Part shown: in pieces, positions 1 through 6,519 of the stretch
How positions within the stretch are numbered: position 1 is the first letter of the stretch
How the letters are laid out: the number at the start of each line of letters is the position of its first letter
Source of the DNA: a gamma proteobacterium symbiont of Ctena orbiculata
GTDB taxonomy: Bacteria; Pseudomonadota; Gammaproteobacteria; Chromatiales; Chromatiaceae
Length of the DNA: 36,792 nucleotides
Reading direction: 5' to 3'
NCBI GenBank assembly: GCA_003058495.1
Contig: QBVC01000040.1
Span: 1 to 36,792, forward strand
The notes under the pieces: generated by a model
Seen by the model: the letters and a program-made list of their open reading frames with translations, nothing else
The model's database searches: none
Told to the model about the DNA's origin: nothing
Position numbers and translations under genes: made by a program

Positions 1-513
1 GGCAAGCCTGAAGCTTACCTCGATCTTTCCTTCGATGTTTCTGCGCCGGGCAACGGTGGGGTAGTACTTGTTCGCCTCAATCTTGGCCAATAGCTCGGCC
101 AGGTATTGTTGCCTGAAATCGATCCTGGATTGCACCCGGGGTGGAGGCGGTTGTGCTGCCACCCGGGTCTCCTCGGGAGGGGCGACAGGTTGTCTCTCCA
201 CGACCACAGGCTTGGGTATGGGTTTGACCCTGTGCTTTTTCTTCGGCTTCGGCTTTTGTTTTGGTTTGGGTTTCGGCTTCGGTTCGCTCTTTACCACCTC
301 TTTGACCGGGGGCTTGGGCGGCGCAACGACCTCGGGGACCGGTTCCGGGGGCGGGCGCTGAAAGGAGAGCTGTACCAGCAGCGGCGGCATCTTCTGCTCC
401 TCGATGGCCGCGGTGGCCATCATCTTGTCGGACCAATGGGCGACAAACAGGAGGTGCAGCAGCAGCGAGAGGGATAGCGCCAGCAACTGCCAGCCGGCGT
501 TGGTTCGAATCAT
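1..513 (-). CDS. tonB: TonB energy-transducing protein (C-terminus cut by window edge)
   Basis: Seen: 171 codons are present and the frame is still open at base 1, so the C-terminal domain is cut. Residues about 8-26 form a single N-terminal membrane segment. It carries Ser16 and His20, the spacing of the functional Ser/His pair in E. coli TonB. A Pro/Lys-rich periplasmic linker (about residues 48-100) has repeated KPKP units, followed by the beginning of the TonB C-terminal domain (LLAKIEANKYYPTVARRRN, then EGKIEVSF). Known: TonB spans the periplasm and passes proton-motive energy from ExbBD to outer-membrane receptors. The ATG overlaps the exbD stop as ATGA (510-513), so translation is probably coupled. 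Being last in an operon headed by a receptor, it is likely a dedicated rather than housekeeping TonB. Confidence 0.93.
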   Translation of the reverse strand, partial: MIRTNAGWQLLALSLSLLLHLLFVAHWSDKMMATAAIEEQKMPPLLVQLSFQRPPPEPVPEVVAPPKPPVKEVVKSEPKPKPKPKQKPKPKKKHRVKPIPKPVVVERQPVAPPEETRVAAQPPPPRVQSRIDFRQQYLAELLAKIEANKYYPTVARRRNIEGKIEVSFRLA

Positions 514-911
514 GGCTTCTCGGTGAGGATGTCCAGGGATTCGGCGCCGGACCTGCGCGCCGCGTCGATGATCTTTACCCCGGCACCGAAAGCGGCGGCC
601 TGATCGCCCTTGAGTCTGACAAATCGCTTGTTGGGGGCATGCAGGGCGCCGCGCAATCGCTCCTCGAGGCTCTCCAGGTTCGCGGCCTCCCCATCCAGCA
701 GGAGGTCGCCGTTGGGCAGCAGGACGATCTCGACGGTGTCATCCTCCGCACTGGGCTGGCTCGTTTGCGCCTCCGGCAGTTGGATATCGATGGCCTGATC
801 CTCGATAAAGTGGGCGGTGAGCATGAAAAAGACCAGCAGCAGGAAGACGATATCGATCAGCGGCGTGAGGTTGAGCACATGGCTGGAGCGCCGTTTGAAC
901 TCATACTCCAT
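510..911 (-). CDS. exbD: ExbD biopolymer transport protein
   Basis: A 133-residue protein beginning MEYEFKRRSSHVLNLTPLID. It has one N-terminal membrane helix (about residues 13-34). Asp20 sits at the start of that helix and corresponds to the essential Asp25 of E. coli ExbD. The rest is the periplasmic domain (IQLPEA... with VRLKGDQAAAFG). Known: ExbD forms the proton channel with ExbB and drives TonB. The frame is open upstream to 959, but the ATG at 911 fits the family N-terminus, and the extra residues would lie inside exbB. It overlaps the 3' end of exbB by 11 bases and its stop overlaps the tonB start. Confidence 0.95.
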   Translation of the reverse strand: MEYEFKRRSSHVLNLTPLIDIVFLLLVFFMLTAHFIEDQAIDIQLPEAQTSQPSAEDDTVEIVLLPNGDLLLDGEAANLESLEERLRGALHAPNKRFVRLKGDQAAAFGAGVKIIDAARRSGAESLDILTEKP

Positions 912-1563
912 CGGTGATGTTCTCCCAGTGGTGGGTCTGCTGCGTCTGTACGGGCACAACCGGGTCTACAACCCGCCTCTCCAGCAGCAGGGCGATACAA
1001 CGGCTCATCTTCAGGGCCCGGCGCTCCACGCTTCCCTCCAGGAAGTGGAGCATCAACAGCAGGGGTATGGCCACCGCAAGGCCCACGCCGGTGGTGATCA
1101 TCGCTTCCCAGATGCCGCCGGCCAGGGCCTGGGCATCCACCTTGCCCCCCGCCTGCTCGATCACCATGAAGGCCTTGATCATGCCGGTGATGGTGCCGAG
1201 CAGGCCGAGCAGGGGGGCGGTATTGCCCAGAATGCTCAGGGTGCGCAGGCCGAACTCCATGCGCTGGATCTCCTCGCCCCTGACCCTTTCACCGACACCA
1301 CGCAGGTCCTTGATGCCATCGTTATGGGCCTCTGCCACGGCGCGGATGATATTCGCCTCGGGACCCCGGAGTTGACTCAGCTCCTTTTGCGCCGCCGGGT
1401 CGTCGAGTAGTTGTCCCAGTCCCTGTTGCCACTGTTTTGGCAGTTGGCGCAGACGCAAAAAGAGAAAATAGCGTTCCAGCACGATGGCCAGACCGATGGA
1501 GGAGTAGAGGGCGAGAATCCAGATGACCGGTCCGCCCTTGGCGAGTAGTTCAGTGATATTCAT
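901..1563 (-). CDS. exbB: ExbB/MotA-TolQ-ExbB family proton channel
   Basis: A 220-residue inner-membrane protein with three hydrophobic segments: about 11-31 (GPVIWILALYSSIGLAIVLE), about 117-140 (the LSILGNTAPLLGLLGTITGM region) and about 158-180 (ITTGVGLAVAIPLLL). The GNTAPLLGLLGTI and GVGLAVAIP motifs are diagnostic of the MotA/TolQ/ExbB family. The ATG at 1563 is chosen because it forms an ATGA overlap with the stop of the upstream membrane gene. An in-frame ATG at 1575 is possible but lies deeper in that gene. Together with exbD and tonB it makes a complete energising complex for the receptor encoded at 4120-6303. ExbB is chosen over TolQ because exbD and tonB follow and no Tol/Pal genes are present. 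Confidence 0.94.
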   Translation of the reverse strand: MNITELLAKGGPVIWILALYSSIGLAIVLERYFLFLRLRQLPKQWQQGLGQLLDDPAAQKELSQLRGPEANIIRAVAEAHNDGIKDLRGVGERVRGEEIQRMEFGLRTLSILGNTAPLLGLLGTITGMIKAFMVIEQAGGKVDAQALAGGIWEAMITTGVGLAVAIPLLLMLHFLEGSVERRALKMSRCIALLLERRVVDPVVPVQTQQTHHWENITDGV

Positions 1564-2270
1564 GGCGTGATCCATCCCAAGGCGGTGGCACAGCCGATCA
1601 GGAGAAGCAGCCCGATGCTGGTATTCTCCAGGGCGATTCGGTGGCGTGCCAGGTGGAGTCTGATCTGCCGGCCCAGGTGGGCGACCCCGAAGGCGAAGAT
1701 CAGGGTGGGTAGAAGGACCGCTCCCAGCGCAAAGCCCGCGCCGAGGGAGGCGCCGGTGATGAGGCTGGCGCTGGTGGCAGCGGCGAGTATCAGGGTGGTC
1801 AGCGGGGCACAGGGATTCAATGCCATGCCCAGCCCCATCAGGTAGAGCCCGCCAGGCAGACCGCCTCGTTCTATTGTGCCTATTCCCGCCTCAGGTTTGT
1901 TGGCGAGTTCTACGGTTTGGCTGGTCTGGCATGCCGATGCGCATCCGTTGGGACGGCGGCGCAACAGAATGGAGAGTGCCACCAGGACCGTGGCCCCACC
2001 CAGGAGCCAGCGCACCCAGGGACCGGCGACCAGATCCTCCACCCAGAGCCCTAGCCAACCGGCTGCAGCCGCCAGCAGGGTGTAGCCGCTGACACGGCCG
2101 AGGGAGAACGGCACCAGGGTGCGCCAGGCGCTCCCTCTCCCCCGGTCGCAGGCCGTGAAGACCGGTCCCAGATAGGGCAGGCAGGCGATATTGCAGGGAC
2201 CGGCGCCGAAGCTGAGTCCCAGCAACAGTGCCGCGCCAAAGCTGAGGCTGACCGGCTCTATGGGGATCAT
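1560..2270 (-). CDS. DsbD_2 / sulfite-exporter TauE-like small membrane protein
   Basis: A 236-residue polytopic membrane protein with about six hydrophobic segments. It has Cys26 and Cys30 in GAGPCNIACLPYLGP, Cys154 in MALNPCAPLTTL, and a Cys110/Cys114 pair in a cytoplasmic-looking loop. These match the CcdA/DsbD_2 type of fold (often labelled TauE/SafE, COG2836-like), which shuttles thiol electrons or affects metal and cytochrome assembly. The exact role here is unknown. The ATG at 2270 overlaps the polyferredoxin stop (ATGA), and its own stop overlaps the exbB start. Related proteins occur beside CcoG-type ferredoxins in cbb3-oxidase maturation clusters, so pairing with the polyferredoxin at 2267-3322 suggests a joint redox or metal role (inference). 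Confidence 0.7.
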   Translation of the reverse strand: MIPIEPVSLSFGAALLLGLSFGAGPCNIACLPYLGPVFTACDRGRGSAWRTLVPFSLGRVSGYTLLAAAAGWLGLWVEDLVAGPWVRWLLGGATVLVALSILLRRRPNGCASACQTSQTVELANKPEAGIGTIERGGLPGGLYLMGLGMALNPCAPLTTLILAAATSASLITGASLGAGFALGAVLLPTLIFAFGVAHLGRQIRLHLARHRIALENTSIGLLLLIGCATALGWITP

Positions 2271-3322
2271 GACGACCCGGTCTCGGGGGCAGCGGATCGT
2301 TTCCTGAACCAGGCGATGAGATTGCCCTTCTCCCATTGGGTCTGTTGTTTCTTGCGCTTTTTGAAGTATTGCGGACTGGAACTGAAGACAGGGAAGCGGG
2401 TGTATTTCAGCTGCAGCACATCCTGGTCCGGGCAGAACTCCACGCAGCGGCCGCAGAGGGTGCAGTCCTCGAAGGTAACGTTGCGGCTCTCCATGTCGGT
2501 GTGTATCTCGCGGATATCCATGGGGCAGGCCTTGGCGCAGAGCGCGCAGCGGTCGCAGCGGGGGGTGGCGTTCTTGACCAGGCGCAGCAGGCCGATTTTG
2601 CGAAATACCGCATGCATGGCGAGCATCGGACAGATGCGGCAGAAGGGCTGGCGCACCGTCAATGCCAGGGCGATCATCAGACCGAAGAGAAAATCGGCCA
2701 GCAGGGACGTCACGATGGTGGTTGCATTGGCGGTGTCGAGATAGATCTGCGAGCTATCACCGGTGGCCAGGGTGGTGAGGATGCGGCTGGGGCAGATGCG
2801 GCAGAAGGGATCGCCCAGGTCGTGATTCAGCATGCCCATGCCGGTGAGCAGGGGAAATGCGAAGACAAGCAGAAGCAGGATGAACCACTTCACCGGGCGA
2901 ATCCGCTTGACCATACCCTCGGAGAGCGACTCGTGGCGCCGCAGACCGAGTTTCTGACCGATGATCTGGAGGATCTCCTGAAAGGTCCCCAGGGGGCAGA
3001 TCCAGCCGCAGAAGGCCTTGTTGAGCAGCACGAAGAGGATCAGGAAGGTCCCCAGGGTAATCAGCGTCGGCATGATGCCCATCATCAGGTTGCCGCCGCT
3101 GGCGATTGTCTCCCCCAGCCGGTGATCCATCTGGTGCTGGATCGGGATCAGGGTGCAGAGATCGGCGCCCTGATGGTCGTAGGCACAGCTCAAGGCGGGC
3201 AGGGAGCGGCTGATCTTGTCTTCCAGGTAGTACCCGGTGACCAGACCGCCATAGACGAAAAAGACAAAGGCGCCGATCTGTACCAGTTTTCGCAGCACGG
3301 AGAGGTTGATCACGCCGCTCAT
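2267..3322 (-). CDS. Membrane polyferredoxin (NapH/NosR/CcoG-like 4Fe-4S protein)
   Basis: A 351-residue membrane protein. Seen in order: a membrane helix at about 13-31; an extracytoplasmic loop with Cys46 and Cys56; a helix at 84-103 leading to FCGWICPLGTFQE (Cys105/109); helices at about 145-163 and 203-223, each followed by FCRICP (Cys174/177 and Cys228/231); then two classical ferredoxin motifs, CDRCALCAKACP (256-267) and CTLCGRCVEFCP (287-298). The tail is Lys/Arg-rich. Known: NapH, NosR and CcoG proteins pass electrons across the membrane through such clusters, and CcoG reduces copper. Inference: it could reduce an imported metal or periplasmic thiols for this TonB-linked operon. It is coupled by ATGA overlaps at both ends. 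The substrate is not determined by the sequence. Confidence 0.82.
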   Translation of the reverse strand: MSGVINLSVLRKLVQIGAFVFFVYGGLVTGYYLEDKISRSLPALSCAYDHQGADLCTLIPIQHQMDHRLGETIASGGNLMMGIMPTLITLGTFLILFVLLNKAFCGWICPLGTFQEILQIIGQKLGLRRHESLSEGMVKRIRPVKWFILLLLVFAFPLLTGMGMLNHDLGDPFCRICPSRILTTLATGDSSQIYLDTANATTIVTSLLADFLFGLMIALALTVRQPFCRICPMLAMHAVFRKIGLLRLVKNATPRCDRCALCAKACPMDIREIHTDMESRNVTFEDCTLCGRCVEFCPDQDVLQLKYTRFPVFSSSPQYFKKRKKQQTQWEKGNLIAWFRKRSAAPETGSS

Positions 3323-4107
3323 TTCCCCTCCCCCGCTTTGTTAACACGTCCGATGATACCGCCGGCAATAAATCCGATGCCGACCACCAGCAGTCCGAGC
3401 CGAGTGGACTGCCAATGCACAGGCGAGACCCGATAATCGGTGCTGAGCTGGGTGGTGAAGCGCCGGTTACCCTGAAGGTATTCGCTACTGATGGAAAAAT
3501 CCCCCACTCTTCGATCCCGTTCTCCCTTCACCAAGCCTGGAAAGTCGTCTGGGATGCGGAACTTCACCCGGCCCGATGCATCGGTGGTGGCCGAGAGACG
3601 GCTACCGTTGGAGGTTTGCAATACGACCTGGAGGCCGCCGACAGGCTGACCCTGGAAGCGCAGCAGAAACCCCCACTCCTGTCGCGCGTGGTAGCGATAG
3701 TGCTCCCGCGGGATCGGATCGGGGACGATCTCAAACTCGGTCTTCTGCTGGGCGGCGAGCCTGGCGGGGCTCTGCTTGCTGGGAGGACCGTGGCGGTATT
3801 CATAACGGATTACCGCCTCTTTGTGATCGCCCCAATCCTTCTCCGCCAGAATGGCGTGGTAGTTGTCCATCCCGGTCTTGGGCAGGGTGACAGCGCCGTG
3901 TTCCAGGGTGAGTGGCTCGGTGGAGAGATCGGGTTTCCAGAGAGTAATGGCAGCGTCCTCGCCATTCTCCAGGATGATGCGCTTCTCACCCCCGCGGTGG
4001 TTGTGGGAGGGCTCAGGGGCTGGGTTCTCTGCTTGCGCCGCGAATGCCGCCCCGGAGATCGACAACAGGGAGGCGGGTATAAAGACAGCTAACAATCGCC
4101 GGTACAT
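3319..4107 (-). CDS. Periplasmic DUF4198-like protein with C-terminal membrane anchor
   Basis: A 262-residue exported protein. A signal peptide (about 1-22, ending SGAAFA) precedes a His-containing stretch (SHNHRG). The body resembles the DUF4198 / carboxypeptidase-regulatory type beta-sandwich, including LRFQGQPVGGLQVVLQ and TDASGRVKFRIPDDF. A C-terminal hydrophobic helix (about 233-252, LGLLVVGIGFIAGGIIG) probably anchors it to the inner membrane. The start is the ATG at 4107. GAGGA lies 9 bases upstream of it, whereas the ATG at 4116 has the same GAGGA almost touching it. Known: DUF4198 proteins are often found with TonB receptors and metal uptake genes. Inference: it accepts or positions the substrate beside the polyferredoxin. 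Its stop overlaps the polyferredoxin start. Confidence 0.72.
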   Translation of the reverse strand: MYRRLLAVFIPASLLSISGAAFAAQAENPAPEPSHNHRGGEKRIILENGEDAAITLWKPDLSTEPLTLEHGAVTLPKTGMDNYHAILAEKDWGDHKEAVIRYEYRHGPPSKQSPARLAAQQKTEFEIVPDPIPREHYRYHARQEWGFLLRFQGQPVGGLQVVLQTSNGSRLSATTDASGRVKFRIPDDFPGLVKGERDRRVGDFSISSEYLQGNRRFTTQLSTDYRVSPVHWQSTRLGLLVVGIGFIAGGIIGRVNKAGEGK

Positions 4108-4119
4108 TGGATCCATTCC

Positions 4120-6303
4120 TCAAAAGTTGTAGCTGTAGCTCAGCATGGCGTTGCGTGGCGAGGCAGCCGCGTAGGTCTTGTCGCCGCTGGTGCTCTTCTT
4201 CACTTCGAGGGCGTAGAGCTTGTCGAACAGGTTCTCCACATTCAGCGAAATATGGTGCGGACCCCTCTGATAGCTCAGCAGCAGGTTGGTGACGAAGTCA
4301 TAGCCGCCGTACTGTTCCGTGTTGGCATTGTCGACGTAGTAGCTGCCCCAGCTGTTGCTGCGCAGCACGGCCTTGAAGCCGCTTGGGTGGCTGTAGCCGA
4401 GGGAGAGGCCATACTGCTGCCTCGGTATGAAGGGGAGCTGGTTGCCGGAGCGGTCGATCGGGGTCTGGGTCGGGCCCGTGCGTACCAACTCCACGAAGTC
4501 ACTGAAGCTGTAGTCGCTGTAGGCAAAGCTGCCTTCCGCCCAGAAGTGGCGGCTGAGATCGTAGCGGCCGCTCAGCTCGAATCCCTTCTTCAGGGTCTCA
4601 CCTGCGTTCTGAAACTCGGTGGTCAGATCCTCATTCAGCACCGAGACGATCTCATCGCTGACCGTTGTACGGTAGAGGGCGAGATCGAAGGACCAGGCCT
4701 GGGCGCGCCCCTTCAGACCGACCTCCAGATTGCGCGCCGTCGCCGCATCGAGTTTCGGATTGCTCTGGATCTCCGACTCCGAGGGGACCTGTCCCGACTG
4801 GGCGACCACCCCATAGAGATTCAGCAGGTTGTTCAGTTCATAGGTGATGCCCAGCTTGGGGGAGAAGAGGTTGAAGGTCTTGTCGGTGTTGGTGATCTCC
4901 GGGGCGTCGAAAAAGCTATAGCTGCCGGCGCCGTAGCTGTATTCGCCAAAGGCGGTGTTGTCGATATCGAAGTTGTTGCGATCGTAGCGGAAGCCGATGT
5001 CGATCGCCGTGCGCCGGTTCGGCTGCAGGGTCTCCTGGACAAACAGGCCATAGAGGGTGTTGGTGGCATCCTCCTCCTCGAGCAGCTCACCGGCCTCGTC
5101 GGAGTTGGTGTGGAGGATGGTCTCAGGCCCCATCGGATTCCAGGGCGGCGGCGGACTGGTCTCCACATCCGCATAGGTGAACTTCTTCGAACCCTCGGTA
5201 TCATCGCGGCGGGCGGTCACCCCGGCAACCAGGGTGCTCGGCCCCCAGAGCTGGTGCTTGTAGGCCAGCTCCAGGTCGGTGCCCACCACGGTGGTGCCGG
5301 GATTGTCGTTGATCGCACCGGTGACCGGGTGGTAGTGATCCCAGCGGTTGGCGTAGATGCGGGGCTTTATGGTCAGGTCGCCCAGCTCCTGTTCATAACG
5401 GGAGTTGAAGAACCAGATCGTCGAGTAGCGGCCGCTGTGCTGCCAGGGGCTGCTGCTGGTGTCCTTCTGCTCACCGCTGTCGAGATAGCGTTCGAACTCA
5501 CTCTCATCCATCGATCCGGGCAGCTGCAGGTCAGCCTCGTGATAACTCAGCTCGGATTCGAGGGTGGCGCCGTTGTCGAGCAGATAGCCGTGCTTGAAGG
5601 CGAGCTGCTTCGACTCGAACTCGTTCCAGTCCCGCCAGTCGTTGTCGGTCCTGCGGTAGGAGGCGGTCAGCGAGAAGGCGTTGCTCTCGTCGATGTCGCC
5701 GGCGAGCCTGCCGTGCAGGTTGCCCTGGCCGAACTGGCCGGCCCCCACCTTGATCCGGTTGCTGTCGGTGTCGAATACCGACTTGGAGATGATCTGGATG
5801 GTGCCGCCGGCGGAGCCCGCGCCGAAGAGCGAGCCCGGTCCCTTGGTGATCTCGATGCGTTCGATATCCTGGGTGTCGATAAAGTCGAAACGGGAGAAGC
5901 TGTCGGGATCGGTCATCGGCACGCCGTCGCGGATGACCATGATCTCGCGCACCCCATAGTTGGCCTTCTGGCCGGCACCGCGAATGATCAGGCGGCTGTC
6001 GTAGGCCGAGTTCTTGGAGTTGATCAGAACCCCGGGACTGCCCTCGATGGCGTCCTTGATGTTGAACATCTTTTCATTTTCGATACGCTCGGAATCGATG
6101 ACATCGATGGAGCCGGCCACATCCTGGGTGCGGCGCTCGACCCGGGATGCGGTGACGCTGATGACGTCATACGCCTCATCCTGAGGCGGCGCTGCGGATT
6201 CCTTCTCCTCCGCGGCCAGGTTGAGATGAAACAGGGTCAAAGAGAGAACGAGGGGGTATTTGATCTTATTGTTTCGTAACGACAGGTACATACAGCTTAT
6301 CAT
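4120..6303 (-). CDS. TonB-dependent outer-membrane receptor
   Basis: A 727-residue receptor. It has a signal peptide ending near NLAAEE, a TonB-box-like DVISVTASR (about 45-53), and a plug domain (about 55-175) with LIIRGAG, DGVPMTDP and IERIEITKGPGSLFGAGSAGG. A 22-strand-type barrel runs to a terminal aromatic residue (YSYNF). The receptor class transports siderophores, metals, cobalamin or other ligands through the outer membrane using TonB. The plug resembles cobalamin/siderophore-type receptors but no substrate can be read off. The ATG at 6303 has only GGA one base upstream, and the ATG at 6291 has GGA 11 bases away, so the exact start is uncertain. It heads the operon that ends in tonB. 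Only 13 bases separate it from the next gene. Confidence 0.94.
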   Translation of the reverse strand: MISCMYLSLRNNKIKYPLVLSLTLFHLNLAAEEKESAAPPQDEAYDVISVTASRVERRTQDVAGSIDVIDSERIENEKMFNIKDAIEGSPGVLINSKNSAYDSRLIIRGAGQKANYGVREIMVIRDGVPMTDPDSFSRFDFIDTQDIERIEITKGPGSLFGAGSAGGTIQIISKSVFDTDSNRIKVGAGQFGQGNLHGRLAGDIDESNAFSLTASYRRTDNDWRDWNEFESKQLAFKHGYLLDNGATLESELSYHEADLQLPGSMDESEFERYLDSGEQKDTSSSPWQHSGRYSTIWFFNSRYEQELGDLTIKPRIYANRWDHYHPVTGAINDNPGTTVVGTDLELAYKHQLWGPSTLVAGVTARRDDTEGSKKFTYADVETSPPPPWNPMGPETILHTNSDEAGELLEEEDATNTLYGLFVQETLQPNRRTAIDIGFRYDRNNFDIDNTAFGEYSYGAGSYSFFDAPEITNTDKTFNLFSPKLGITYELNNLLNLYGVVAQSGQVPSESEIQSNPKLDAATARNLEVGLKGRAQAWSFDLALYRTTVSDEIVSVLNEDLTTEFQNAGETLKKGFELSGRYDLSRHFWAEGSFAYSDYSFSDFVELVRTGPTQTPIDRSGNQLPFIPRQQYGLSLGYSHPSGFKAVLRSNSWGSYYVDNANTEQYGGYDFVTNLLLSYQRGPHHISLNVENLFDKLYALEVKKSTSGDKTYAAASPRNAMLSYSYNF

Positions 6304-6420
6304 CCAAAATCTGACAGGCGCAGGTTCACTTCAATGTGTCATTGCCCGGGGTAAAATTGTGCATCCATGGACAGGGATTCAGGTTTGGATCGCAAATAGC
6401 GGGCCAATTGCTAAGTTGCT

Positions 6421-6438
6421 GATATGTATGTAGATATC
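6421..6438. promoter_or_regulatory. Possible operator palindrome upstream of the TonB-receptor operon
   Basis: An inverted repeat, GATAT-8 nt-ATATC, lies in the 216-bp gap that must contain the operon promoter, about 120 bases before the receptor start. It does not match a Fur box well, and no riboswitch was recognised in the gap. The arms are only 5 bp, so chance is a real possibility. Confidence 0.25.
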
Positions 6439-6519
6439 TTGAGGAAACCGGGAGGAAAATAGGCCATATCACGCAGTAGGGCGTCATTTCCCATGATCGG
6501 CGCGGTGATCTGTCAGGCG

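Noticed and set aside
4252-6279. Long open frame on the plus strand, 675 codons
   Set aside because: Antisense to the TonB receptor; translation is low-complexity Val/Gly/Ala-rich without any motif.
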